Shown here in pieces: positions 13,483 to 24,177 of a stretch of DNA of 64,000 bases. Source of the stretch: Bugula neritina (Eukaryota > Bryozoa > Gymnolaemata > Cheilostomatida > Bugulidae). The stretch spans positions 10,361,133 to 10,425,132 of the forward strand of contig OZ037769.1 of NCBI GenBank assembly GCA_964035545.1. Direction: 5' to 3'. Numbering within the stretch: position 1 is the first letter of the stretch; each line of letters starts with the position of its first letter. The notes under the pieces were generated by a model. The model searched no databases. It saw only the letters and a list, made by a program, of their open reading frames with translations, and was not told the DNA's origin. The position numbers and the translations under genes are program-made.

Positions 13483-15413
13483 TTTCTTGGGGTCAGTCAA
13501 CTACCTGTCCAGATATATTCGGAGTATATCACAGATGGCTGCTCCCCTCAGAGCCACGGCAGCGGCAAATCATTTTGCATTCAAGGAAGAAGATCGACTT
13601 GCATGGAAGATCAAGGAAGCTATTTTGGAGAAGACATTATTAAGGTACTATGATCCATCCAAGCCAGCTGTTATAGCATGTGATGCAAGTGGTAGTGGAC
13701 TTGGGGCAGTGCTACTTCAAGAAGGAAAACCAGTCTACTTTGCATCTAGGACTCTTTCGGATGTGAAGAGCAGATATCATCTCCTAGAGCTTGAGTGTCT
13801 AGCTGTTGTCTTTGCATGTGGGAGATTTGATCAATACATTTATGGTCAGCAAGACCTCACAAATTTCTCCAATCACAGACCATTAGAATATATTGTTAAG
13901 AAGGAGATGGAGAAATCACCAGTGAAACTGGAAAAGATGTTAATTGCTTTACAACGCTACGGCTATGACTTAAGATACAAGCCCGGAAAAGAGCAAGTAT
14001 TAGCTGATATGCTATCAAGATCGTCAACCGCAGATGAAAGTTTAGAGAAAAATAACAAAGTGGAGGTTTTCATGAGTGATATTGACGACAGCAATCCAGA
14101 AGAGTTCACTGACATGTCAGACAAGCGCATAGCTAGGATGAGAGAGTTTGCTTCGACTGATGAGACCTATATACTACTACTGTGGGAACAGATCAAAAGA
14201 GGATGGCCCGAGAAAAGGAAGGAATGTGAGGTATTGATCCAAAACAACTGGACATTTTCTGAGGAACTCTGTGAAAGAAATAATCTTGTATATAAAGGCA
14301 AAAGATTAGTAGTACCTAAAAACATGGAAACTGAGATAAGTGCAGCGCTACATGCAGCACATGGAAGTGCAGAGGCAATGATGATGAGGGCGCAGGGGCA
14401 TTTTATATTGATTGACCCGGAATGTGGAATGAACGAGAAAAAACAGTTGAACAATGTGTAGTATGCAAGAGGAATAAGCCAGCAAACAGAAAAGAACCAC
14501 TGATGGTTCACGATGTACCAAAACACAGATTTTTGAAAGTCGGATCCGATGTGCTCTATCATGGAGGACACGCATATTTCATTATAGTAGACTACAGGTT
14601 TGATTTCATTGAGCTAAAGAAACTGGAAGACGAAACAGCTGCATCTGTCATAGATGCATGCAAGGAGATCTTTGCCAGGCATGGTGTTCCAGAGGTCTTC
14701 CAAAGTAATAATGCACTTTATTACAACTGTACACTGTTTCAGAAGTTTGCAGAAGACTGGCGATTTACACACACATCATCGCCCGGACACTCACAGAGCA
14801 ATTGGCAAAGCTGAGTCTGCTGTAAAAATCATCAAACATATGCTCAATACATCAGATGATCCATGGAAAGCACTTATGGAATGACGTGCAACACCTAACA
14901 GAGACTTCCCTAGTCTTAGTGAACCGCTCTACGGCCGGAGGTCAAGAACATTAGTCCTTCAACCCCAAGAAGCATTGAGCGTCCAGGACTTGGACCAGAT
15001 AGTTACAGCCAGAAAGATTAGACAGCAACGGATGACGGAAACATATAACAGAAATAACCAGTTAACAACATTACAACATGGACAACCAGTGATGATAAAA
15101 CAGGTCAATGACAGAATTGCAAAGTGGCGACCAGTTGAGTGATAGATCCTATATAGTACGGAATGAAAAGGAGAATATAGTAAGAAGAAACAGAGTAGAT
15201 CTGCAGGAAACTGCCAGCAGCACGCCATCGATTGAAAGTAAGCCAGAAGCTATCAGTACAGATGTGAGGGGTTTTCAAATGAGACGAACTAAAGCTCAGG
15301 GAAACAGAAGCGGTGATGGACAGGCAACCCTGACAGCCGAAGTACATGAGAAGAAAACCTCATCAGGATTAGTATGCAAAACACCTGCATACCTGCGGGA
15401 CTATACCAATTAA
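13483..15413 (+). pseudogene. Ty3-type LTR retrotransposon relic (end of RT, RNase H, integrase)
   Basis: A 5'-truncated pol remnant. It opens in the RT connection region (VNYLSRYI), then RNase H (about 13655-14030: CDASGSGLGAVLLQEGKP, the AVVFACGRFDQYIYG segment, NHRPLEYI where the usual TDH aspartate is N, and ADMLSRSS). From 14300 integrase appears in broken frames: a disturbed zinc-binding arm ending CVVCKRNKP, a catalytic-core start (IIVDYRFDF), QSNNALYYN where an SDNG-like Asp motif is expected, and KAESAVKIIKHM. Frame breaks lie near 14450, 14810 and 14884. A C-terminal linker continues to about 15413. The style matches E4 (Mag-like). No gag, protease or flanking LTR pair was seen. Confidence 0.8.
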
Positions 15414-15416
15414 GTC

Positions 15417-15945
15417 CTCGTGGAGCTGAAGGAGAGCTGGACAGCTCACATTCTCCTTCTTATTAAGGTCCATGACCTTAATCCTGAACATATGCTTGGA
15501 ATCCTGCTTTACAAGCGTTCATATAATTAGACTGTTATGCTTTATTACATCTTCATTTGCTGAAGAGCCCACAACTAGGACTTTCTATGAGTAGACTGCA
15601 TTATTACTTTACTTACCAGTTGAAAGAAAAAAAAATAGAATGTTGACAAATAAACTTGACCTTGAACTATGAGAGCCTCGTATTCATTCGCACCGGGATG
15701 GTCGACCATCTTGAACGATATTGCAATCACGAACTACATCAACACAACATTTAACTGGTGAGTTATTATACTAATAATAACAGTGGTGTTGAACTCCTCC
15801 TCATTGGAGGATAGTGAGCTAATTCTTTTATTTATATTTTCTGGTAGGTTTTTTACTACTGCAGGTGGATGGTCGCTTTGCTTGTGTACATAGAGGATAG
15901 TGTTTCCTGGTTTCCTGTATTTGTACTACCATTTGTACTATAAAC
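15417..15945. other. Non-coding stretch after the Ty3 relic
   Basis: No gene seen. An AATAAA lies at about 15649 and a short stretch at 15640-15760 is slightly GC-richer than its surroundings. It could be leftover LTR or untranslated sequence of the preceding relic, but I could not find a second LTR copy to confirm this. Confidence 0.3.
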
Positions 15946-16232
15946 TGATGACAAACTGCTAGTGAAAGCTGACAAAACTACTGACTTCTACAAACTATCT
16001 ATTTCTCAATCCCGAGATCTTACCAAAGACTACAAAAAAGCCCCACATGACCTAACTAAATCAATCACAACTAAGGACATCACAATCGCAAAATCACTAA
16101 ATTTAGACACCAGAATAGAAGTACTGGCCCAGAAAGAAGCTTTCATTAAATTAAAAGACCACAAACCTAACTTTAGTATTAAGCCATCCTGCAGACTAAT
16201 AAATCCCACCAAATCCAACATCGGTATAATCA
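15946..16232 (+). pseudogene. Reverse-transcriptase gene fragment, left part (split by E2)
   Basis: The frame reads DDKLLVKADKTTDFYKL and later EAFIKLKDHKPNF and CRLINPTKSNIG. I recognise this as the N-terminal part of a reverse transcriptase common in marine invertebrate genomes (ADKT...FITLKDHK...CRLINP, upstream of a DFYPSIS-type catalytic region). The frame is cut at 16232 by the 5' LTR of E2 and resumes at about 22381 with ISKQLIDNIN, exactly the segment expected next in this family. The catalytic part is not visible. Element class is inferred from memory of the family. Confidence 0.6.
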
Positions 16233-16656
16233 TGTAGTAGAATTCAAAGTACACACTAACATTGTAGTATATTTTTTGTTTGTTGTTTTCAGAGTTTTAT
16301 TTCCCTGCCACTTCCTTTTTGTGATATGAATAATTGAGTATGTGAGCCGAAACTCGGGCAAAATCGGAGCCAATGGTACAATTTCGGAAGGGTCTGTCCA
16401 ATTTCAGACAGATCCTTTCCAACTTCGGCCGGCGGAACTCCGAATTTCGGACCCCCATAGTGGCGGGAATTTTTGCGATATATACTGGCGAGATTTCTGG
16501 TGTAGATTCATTCTTACACTGGAGCTCGCCAAGGAAGGAATTATCAACAAATAAAGATTATTAGATTCAACTTGCCGAAGACTTTTATGCAACAAATAAC
16601 AACATTGGCATGCAGACAACTTAGCCTATTTCATACAAACTCGCAAAATCATAGCA
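16233..16656 (+). repeat. E2 5' LTR
   Basis: Begins TGTAGTAGAATTC and ends ATCATAGCA just before the primer-binding site. The first 142 bases match 20932-21073 and the last 198 match 22187-22383, which together form the broken 3' LTR. About 80 bases in the middle (16379-16457) survive only in this copy. Confidence 0.8.
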
Positions 16657-16676
16657 TTGATGGCAGCGGTAGGATG
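16657..16676 (+). promoter_or_regulatory. E2 primer-binding site (putative)
   Basis: TTGATGGCAGCGGTAGGATG immediately follows the 5' LTR and lines up with TGGTGGCAGCGGTGGGA at the same place in E3, so both probably use the same tRNA primer. I did not identify the tRNA. Confidence 0.5.
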
Positions 16677-16722
16677 AAATAGATAAGTACGAAAAGCAGC
16701 CATACCAAGAAAAGGAAGAACA

Positions 16723-16970
16723 ATGGAAGATGAAGGAGAGGAAGAAATGGTGAGAGAAAGAGGAGAGGATGATCGTCTCACCATGGAAGTTTTCATCCTG
16801 GCCCTCCGAGAAGTCAACAGGGCCAGGCAGGCAGTATCTGGAGACAGGTATCGCCTCAGGCCCCCAATTTTCGGAGGCGACGGAAACGTCGAACAATTGA
16901 TTAGGGAGTTCGAAAAGGTAGCCACCCTCGCCGAATGGCCGGCACAGGTGCGCCTTCTTCAACTTTGCAC
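16723..16970 (+). pseudogene. E2 gag, N-terminal fragment
   Basis: Starts ATGGAAGATGAAGG. The segment RPPIFGGDGNVEQLIREF and the following EWPAQVRLLQL align with the N-terminal third of E3 Gag (APTFTGSEDVEQFIQEF...QWPHRVALIQL). Just after LLQL the sequence jumps, out of frame, into the RT connection region. The rest of gag, protease and most of RT are deleted (roughly 2-3 kb by comparison with E3). Confidence 0.75.
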
Positions 16971-17612
16971 TTGCTCAATTGTGGGCAGTCCTGGGCCTGG
17001 TAGGGTACTACAGGCAGTACGTACCCAGGTTTGCAGAGGTAGCTCAACCTTTGAATTGACTGACCGCCAAGGGAGTCCGGTGGCAGTGGACACAAGAGGA
17101 GCAGCTGACCTTCGACCACCTCAAACAACGGCTAATGCAGGCGCCAATTCTGGCGTATCCTGACCCAGCCAAAGAGTACATCCTGGACACTGATGCCAGC
17201 GATCACAATGTGGGAGCTGTCTGGTCCCAGGTCCAGGGTGGAAGTGAGGTGGTTGTTGCTTATTACAGTAAGACACTCACGGCCACCGAAAAGAATTACT
17301 GTACTACTAGGAAGGAGCTCCTAGCAGTAGTCAAGGCGGTCAAACATTTCCATCCATATCTGTATGGAAGGACGTTCCGATTGCGAGCGGACCATGCATC
17401 TCTGATATGGCTGTGCAAGCGAGCTGAACCCTTGAGTCAGGTGGCTCGCTGGCTAGAAATTCTTGCTAAATTCTCTTACCAGATAGGGCACCATACTGGC
17501 AAGAAACATGGAAACGCTGACGGCATGAGTCACCTACCGATAAGGGACTGTAAGCAGTGCCTGCACATCGAAAAACGTGATGGGGGACCTGCTCGCTTGG
17601 ACACCGAGAAAT
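16971..17612 (+). pseudogene. E2 pol: end of RT and RNase H
   Basis: From 16990 the frame reads LGLVGYYRQYVPRFAEV, an in-frame stop follows near 17059, then APILAYPDPAKEYILDTDA opens RNase H (about 17150-17560). Visible motifs: DTDASDHNVGAV, RKELLAVVKAVKHF, the RADHASLIWLCKRAEP segment and ADGMSHLP. Close to E3 RNase H throughout. Inactive because of the deletion and stop. Confidence 0.8.
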
Positions 17613-19416
17613 AATTGGGGGAAGGCAATGTCTATCGCTGGGAACACGGCCATCTTTAGGCCGAAACCCACGCAGACGACGTCCGGGCACCTCGTGCTAA
17701 CCACACGTTGTACCAGAATGTTAAAGAGCTGTGTCGACTACAGGAGACGCTACCCGGAGCAGTCGCTGATATCTTCCGGGCAAAGAAGGAAGGCCGTCGA
17801 CCCACGGAAGAGCAGCAGCGACATGAGGACGCGAAGTTCAGGTTGTTCCGTCACAGCTGGAATTTTCTCCAGATCCGTGCAAGCGGCCTCCTGACTACAC
17901 TCGCAGCAGACAACCAACAACAGGAGGAAGATCATGTCATATGTCCACGCGCTCTCCGTCAGGAACCCAACTGAGATACCCATAAACAAGCCCACGCTGG
18001 GGCCAGTCGGGTTGTCAGATGCCTGCAGATGCGAAGGTTTTGGCCTGGAATGACCAGGGATGTCCGGCTGAGAATTCGACAATGCGAGATCTGTCAAGCC
18101 AGCAAACACGAGCGCCCCACCGAGACCACGGGTCGGCGCCGGCTTTACGCCGGTTGGCCTTGGCAGGTCGTGGCTGTGGGCTTCGTGGGACCAATGCCTA
18201 CAATGGATAGGAGAAACGCTTGGATTTGGGTGTTGACAGACCTATTCACGCGGTGGGCGGACGCCCTGGCTATTCCCGATGCAGCGGCACCTACGGTAGC
18301 CCGGTTCCTGGGCCAACACATGTTCTGTTACTTTGGCCTACCGGAAAAGATACCCACCGGCCAGGGCGCCCAATTCCAATCACAACCAATGAAAGACCTC
18401 TGCCGAGTATGGGGGTGAATCAGAGCCAGACCACCCCAAACCACCCTCAGGGAAACGGGGTGGTAGAAAGAAGTAATCGAATGCTGGGTGACCCTCTCCA
18501 GAGTCTCTTGTTGGGAATGAGTCAAGAAGAGTGGGACATCATGTTACCACAAATTATGCAAGCATATCAGAGTACCCCTCACTCTAGTACACATGAAACG
18601 CCAAATCTGTTGATGTTGGGCCGCGAAACTAGAGTTCCGGAGCATTTCACTTACCACGTTCCGCCTCCCGAATTTCCCGTACACGAGTATGTAGGGAAGC
18701 TGGTCGAGACCATGAGGAAAGCTCAAGAAGCCCTGCGAGAGAAACAGTGGGCAGTGCAAACAGAAAATTCCGAGGAATCCCCCTAATACCAAGAAGAAGA
18801 CTGGGTGTGGATGGTCAGCTACCGTAGGCGATGCGGACAGTCGGCTAAATTACAGCCTAAGTTCGTCCGCCCCTATTGCGTAGTAGAGGTTTTACCCAAC
18901 CATACATACCGTGTGGAGCGCTCAGGACAAATATCCATCCAAAACGAGCAATGGTTGAAACCCTACTACGAAAGCCCAGAAACTGCAGGACAGGCACCAC
19001 CACTACTAGAACCAGCACGTCAACCCATATCCCGTGGAAGAAGGAATCGGCCCAGAGACTGGGAGATAATAGTTCGTAATCCCGAAGTAGATAATACCTT
19101 AGAACCTCAGCCTCAGAACCCACCACCAATTCCTCTCATTCAGAATCCACCCACCAACCAAACAGAGGACCCTCCACCATCACCAGAAGCCCTAAAAGAA
19201 ATACTCCCAACACAAAACACTCAAGACCAGCCAGATACTTCGGCTACAAACACCTTGGGGAGAGGTAAAAGGGATAGAAGACCCCCAAACTACTTGGCTG
19301 ACTACCACGTTGGGTACCTAACTGACCCTCAACTTTCGAATTGTTCACCCAAAACAAGTATAAATTCGGCCCACAACCTCAAACCAGCCATAAATAATTC
19401 AACAACTACAGAAACA
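17613..19416 (+). pseudogene. E2 pol: integrase region (frameshifted)
   Basis: A linker with frame breaks (17613-18030; the block ending FRLFRHSWNFL aligns with the end of the E3 RT-RNase H frame) leads into integrase: CEICQASKHERP (zinc-binding Cys pair kept), core WVLTDLFTRWADAL (first Asp), PTGQGAQF (second Asp lost; E3 has HSDQGAQF) and GNGVVERSNRML (Glu kept). Frames break near 18418 and 18785. The C-terminal domain follows (PKFVRPYCVVEVLPNHTYRV) and a proline-rich tail ends RRPPNYLADY near 19310. Inactive. Confidence 0.8.
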
Positions 19417-19798
19417 TGAAGCCGAAATTCGGAGGCAAACCGATACCCGGAGTTGCCCAATTTAATTGACCAGTTGACCGATCACGTGACTGGCGATTCC
19501 GTGAAGTTTAAAATTAAAATCTCGGCTATTTTGACCACAGCTGTAAGAGAAGAACGTGCTTTCAATTAAAAAATCAAAACCGAAGAGAAAATGGAACCAC
19601 GAACAACTGAGAATATCAAAATCATGACACAATCAGGTATTTCCAGCTTGCTAAAACCCCCCTTTGCGGGGTATAGTAGCTCATTTGATTTGTTTTCACC
19701 ATCAGTTAGAAACTGAATTATTTCAGGACAGCAAATGTTAGGTAGATTTAGAAGAGTCCCCAGTCCATGACTACCTGCTAGACCAGGGGATCGGACGG

Positions 19799-20757
19799 GT
19801 GGCTCTTCAACTATCACCCGATTTACCGCTTTGTCGGAGAGTTCCGTACAAAGAGATGCCAAATTTTGGCATCGATAGACTCGGCCCATCACTGCCTCTA
19901 CTTTCTGTTTCAAAAGCCATGGAGTGCGAAGCAATTGGGGCGAGTCATGTCGACTCCCAATCTAGAGTGACCCCTGAGACGGTTGCTACAAACCCTCAAG
20001 GAACTCCTGCACCTAGGCCCGCATCTCCTGTTCAACCAGAAAATACTATCCCTCCAGCTGACGGCCCTCCATCTGAAGAAGACCTGCAGCAAAGCAACGA
20101 GCCTGCATATCAGCATTTAGCCCGCCCACAAGTGTTAACAGAACGGCTACATTGGACGGCGGCCGAAACAAGAATGAAAATAGAAAGGGATTGTGTGGAA
20201 GCCAGCAACCGCAAGTGCTGCCAGGCGACTGCGTGTGTATGTGCCCCAGCACTACTCGAATGTCTTTTGCCCATGTGGCAAATTTTTGTTCCAAAGGTAC
20301 TACGTGCTGCGTCATCAACGCATAGCTCGCTGCCACACGGGCCAGACATTAGTAGTAGATGCGGAGACCTTTTCCGAGTTCTGGGATCTGGTCCTGACGC
20401 ACGTCTGCGACCCCCACAAACGGGCCACACTTGCCCAAGGCTTCCCGGGGTGTCGGCCCACACAGGAGAGCACCGATGAGGAGCCGGCGCCAGCAACCCA
20501 ACCAGCAGCTACCCAGCCCCTCAGGGTCGTGCTGGCTCGGGTTGACAGTGTCGAGAAGTGGGCCCCCCCAGGTCTCCGGACCCAAAAGAAGACGGCATCA
20601 GGAGCCTAAGACTCCAGCCCCGACTGACAAGGTGCGATGCCCACACGAAGCAGAGGTCTTCCGCCTCAGACGCCAGCTACGGCTAGTAGACGATGAACTG
20701 CGTTCTGTCCGCCACCGCTTGGATAAGTTGGAATGCCCCAAGAGCAGCCGCCGCAAT
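19799..20757 (+). pseudogene. E2 third ORF: zinc-finger protein relic, downstream of integrase
   Basis: This region, in three shifting frames, aligns with the 357-aa third ORF of E3. RRLRVYVPQHY matches the second half of the first E3 finger (RRLRVHLPQHY; the first His is Tyr here), and FCPCGKFLFQRYYVLRHQR matches the second finger (FCPCGEYSYNRDYLLRHQR) with Cys, Cys, His and final Cys kept. Then LAQGFPGCRP matches LEQGFPSPRP, RVVLARVD matches RVVLQRVD, and an arginine-rich helical C-terminus ends ECPKSSRRN. A small deletion plus frameshift near 20215-20235 destroys the first finger. The frame before 20190 is Pro/Glu-rich. Not an envelope: no signal peptide or membrane segment. Confidence 0.75.
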
Positions 20758-20916
20758 TGACTTAATATACGGTACTACTGACAACCTATTAGATCACAAT
20801 ACTCTGTTTTATAGTTCTGTTTGTATATTTTCTTGTATTTTTTTTGTATCTATCTCCCCAGCTCATAAGAGGTTTTCTTTTTTGTACTTTTGATCGGAGA
20901 GGGGGTACTTTCCGAT

Positions 20917-20931
20917 GAGGGGGGGGGTGAG
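20917..20931 (+). promoter_or_regulatory. E2 polypurine tract
   Basis: A run of G and A (ATGAGGGGGGGGGTGAG) directly abuts the start of the 3' LTR at 20932, the position expected for the plus-strand primer of reverse transcription. Confidence 0.65.
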
Positions 20932-21073
20932 TGTAGTAGAATTCAAAGTACACACTAACATTGTATTATATTTTTTTTGTTTTCAGAGTTGTATTTTCCC
21001 GCCACTTTCTTTTTGTGATATAAATAATTGAGTATGTGAGCCGAAACTCGGCCGAAATCGAAGCCAATGGTAC
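20932..21073 (+). repeat. E2 3' LTR, left part
   Basis: Matches 16233-16378 of the 5' LTR with scattered differences and short indels, then stops at CCAATGGTAC where the BEL fragment begins. Confidence 0.8.
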
Positions 21074-22186
21074 GGCTCAAACATTTTGAATGAAAGACCT
21101 ACAGGATTAATGTTGGCAAGTGATTCAGGAATCAACATTTTTACTCCAAATTGCTTACTTATTGGCAGGCCAATTGCAATGCAGCCGGGAGTAGTGTATA
21201 GCAGTCCTAAATGCAGAACGTGAATGTTAAACATGGACATGATCATAAAAGACTTTTGGAAAAAGTGGGTTGAGTGCTATGCCCCTACTATGGTAAGACA
21301 AAACAAGTGGCATTCTGAAAGCTTAAGAGAACTGAAAGTTGGAGATGTAGTGGTGGTGGCAGACAGGAACGCTCTTCGTGGGCAATATTTTATTGCAAAA
21401 GTTTGTGAAACATTCCCAGGAATCGATGGTAGGGTTAAAAAAGTTGCAGTGCAGTACAAAATATTCAGAGTTGGATCAACTGTGAGAGATTGTACAGGGT
21501 GCAAAGAGGCCGTGATTATTTGTGCGGTGCAGAAACTTGCATTGTTTGTCCCAGTCGACTAGGTGCGCTTTTAGGTTCGTGTCGGTGCCAAACCAAACAA
21601 TCAGTTTACACTAAATTTAACAGTGAGGTTTGCAATGTATCTGATAAGCCAAATAGTACTTTTGCTTACTGTTAAGTTTTTTTACATTCCAATGTTATGT
21701 TTTTTGTTGCCGTTATATTTTGTTCATTGTTATTTTTTGATTAAATTAGAAATTTAATTTAATCAACCCCGCCCCTCCGGTGTTGCAGTGACTTCTTGGC
21801 AGCTTTCCAAAAATCATTGTGTAATGAAAGCTATTTTTGAAAGCTTTCGCGATAGCTATTTACTGACAGTTTTTGGTAGATGAGTCAGTGTAGCTCAGTT
21901 TTCCTCCTGCTAAAGATGCAGGCAATCTATACTTAATTGTCAAAATAACCAAGTATTAAGTATTATATTATTTTTTGTTTTGAACTTCATTAACTAAATG
22001 TTTTGTCAGCTATGTAATTAATGTTAAACTAACAAGGTTTTTGTAATTTTTATGGTTATAGGTTACAGTACGAGTATGAGTAAAGTACAAGTATGAGTAT
22101 GAATGTTAGCTCAAGTCTAACTCTAACTTAGAAAATATACTGTTGGCAATAGACAAAAAAAGAAAAAAAATTTCTTCTTTTCTAAT
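21074..22186 (+). mobile_element. BEL/Pao retrotransposon 3' fragment inserted in the E2 3' LTR
   Basis: About 1.1 kb of foreign sequence interrupts the E2 3' LTR and replaces about 80 of its bases. It starts inside a BEL integrase and continues past the stop into AT-rich sequence with an A-rich run near 22152-22170. No second BEL LTR copy or target duplication is visible, so how the fragment arrived (truncated insertion or insertion followed by deletion) is unclear. Confidence 0.65.
21085..21562 (+). pseudogene. BEL/Pao integrase C-terminus (DUF5641-type) fragment
   Basis: The frame reads INIFTPNCLLIGRPIAMQPG (the TPN-LLLGRP stretch typical of BEL integrase), a stop near 21221, then IIKDFWKKWVECYAPTM, RELKVGDVVVVADRNALRG and ETFPGIDGRVKKVAVQ. 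These match the conserved C-terminal domain found only in BEL/Pao Pol (FW.RW..EYL...KW, L..GDVVL..D...PR..W, ...PG.DG.VR.V.V). It ends LALFVPVD. Only the tail of the polyprotein is present. Confidence 0.8.
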
Positions 22187-22383
22187 GTGGCAGGAATTTT
22201 TACAATATATAACGGCGAGATTTCCAGTGTAGATTCATTCTTACACTGGAGCTCGCCAAGGAAGGAACTATCAACAAATGAAGATTATTAGATTCAACTT
22301 TCAGATAACTTTTATGCAACAAATAACAACATTGGCATGCAGACTACATAGCCTATTTCATACAAACTCGCAAAATCATAACA
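22187..22383 (+). repeat. E2 3' LTR, right part
   Basis: Matches 16459-16656 of the 5' LTR (shared landmarks: the TTCTTACACTGGAGCTCGCC block and the CAACATTGGCATGCAGAC block) and ends ATCATAACA. Host RT sequence resumes directly after it. Confidence 0.8.
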
Positions 22384-22583
22384 TCAGCAAACAATTAATA
22401 GACAATATAAATGTTCAACATGTTAAGAAGGAATTTTGTGTTAGAACGTTTAGTGAGGATCTAGCAGTCACTAAATTTAAAATTTATAGCAAAACACACA
22501 AAAATCACTGCGTTAATGATGAAATACTGAAAAGGTGGATTAATGAGCAAAGAAACTGGAAGCAATTCCTTTGCTCCATCTAA
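22384..22583 (+). pseudogene. Reverse-transcriptase gene fragment, right part
   Basis: Continues the RT split at 16232: the frame ISKQLIDNIN follows SNIGI directly, as expected for this family. Beyond that the frame stays open to the stop at 22583, but I do not recognise the remainder, so the RT match may end soon after the junction. Confidence 0.45.
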
Positions 22584-24177
22584 AGATAGACTACTGCTTT
22601 CATAGATAATTTAATGTAATTAAGCAAGGCACAAAAGGAAAACAGTAAAAATAAAATACTACAAATCCTGGTAACACTAATTTAGAAAGCAAAATAAATG
22701 AGCTAAATGGAACTAAATTAACTTACTATCACTAAATGAGTTAAAAAAAACTATTTTTCCAATCTAATTTCAAAAGAAATTTTGCCCATGTATTAACCTG
22801 GAAGGTGCTATGCAAGTTAAAAATCACATTGAGGAAACGAATAGCAACTCTTAATCACAAAGTTGCTAGAAAAGAGCATTCAATGTGTTCACATTTTCTA
22901 GTGAATTCAAATAGATATTTTTAGTACTTTCAAATGTAGAAAGCTAGAAACAAAAACATTATTGATGTTAATGATGTGTTATTGACAGAGAAATGGTGTC
23001 TTGCCAGTAGCTAGGTTTGAAACTTCTTTTAATAAAAATGTATGAATAAGAAATTATAAGATATTTTTGAGAACATTAGGAAAATGAGATAACAAAATTA
23101 GCAAATCAAGTAAAAGTAGCAAATCTTTTAGTATGATCTCAAGTTTATACTGAATCGCTCTTATGTTATGTTTATACCTCTGCAGTGTTCAGCCGAGAAA
23201 TTTTTATTTGGCTGAGTTGAAATTTAACTGTTGAGTTACATTGTAAAAACCATTCCTCAATTTTTTGTTCTGACAACTTAATGGGTCAAAATAATGTTGC
23301 TTGCAACATCAACTGTGGAGTATTCCATCTTCACAGATGTTTGTGTTAGCAACAGTCACACTCTCTGAACGTTGAGTGTAGCTACATCACTACACCTATT
23401 AAGAGTAAGCTATCATTATATTTATTTTTACCTATATACTTGGAGTATATGGATGAATGCTAAAAGGAACTAGAAAATTTTAACTTTCTTTTGACAATAC
23501 AATTAATATTGCTTTTAAACTTGTTTGCTCATGAGAATATTGAAAAATATGTGTGTCACTTTAAGCTCAGTTTGCTCAGTCATGGCAATAATATTCAGTC
23601 GCAACAATCAATTTATAAAAAATATACATAACCCATATTATATCAAAGCTACTATTAAGTTAATATGTGATACAAGTAAGTCTAGTAGCCAATTCACTTC
23701 TTATTCAGCAAAACATATCCTGTCTATGTATGAATCATTTCCAGTCTCTATAGCAGGTTGGTTTTCCAGTGTAAAATGTAATGCATGATGCCCTAATGAT
23801 GAAGTTATTATTGCTCCTACACTTGATTCGTAATTTGATTTCAATATCATTTAGCTCATGCAAGGTTACTGTTTTATTTTAATATTTTTATTTCATATCA
23901 GAAAATGAAGAAAAATACACAGGCCTTCTGTGCTATGGTAACCCGGAGAAGATCGCAAGAAATATATTCAGCTAGGGGATCGAAAAAGTGTATTTGTCAG
24001 TTTGGGTTGTATCAAAAATAATTTTTCCTTCAATTCTCACTCGGAAAGGTGGGAAAAAGAACAACACAGGGGATTAGAGAGACTTAAGTATTTGTTAGTT
24101 TGGATTGCATCAACATCAGATTTCATTCCAGTTGAAAACTCAAGTCAATAAAAAGCCAGTTACAGAAAAAAAATTAA
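22584..24177. other. AT-rich stretch, no gene seen
   Basis: Only short open frames on both strands, with no recognisable domain and no clear repeat structure. A short Met-initiated frame at 23525-23788 (87 codons) shows no motif and is probably chance. Confidence 0.5.

Larger units (their letters stand above)
16233..22383 (+). mobile_element. Ty3-type LTR retrotransposon E2 (decayed, with internal deletion and BEL insertion)
   Basis: A complete but decayed insertion: 5' LTR, primer site, gag start, a large deletion, end of RT, RNase H, integrase, a third ORF with zinc-finger remnants, a polypurine tract, and a 3' LTR split by a BEL/Pao fragment. It is the same lineage as E3 (41847-49303): gag N-terminus, RNase H, integrase and the third ORF all align. 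Its target was the RT fragment at 15946-16232 / 22384; ATCA appears at both junctions, giving a 3-4 bp duplication depending on where the LTR end is drawn. It is visibly GC-richer than the surrounding host DNA. Confidence 0.85.
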
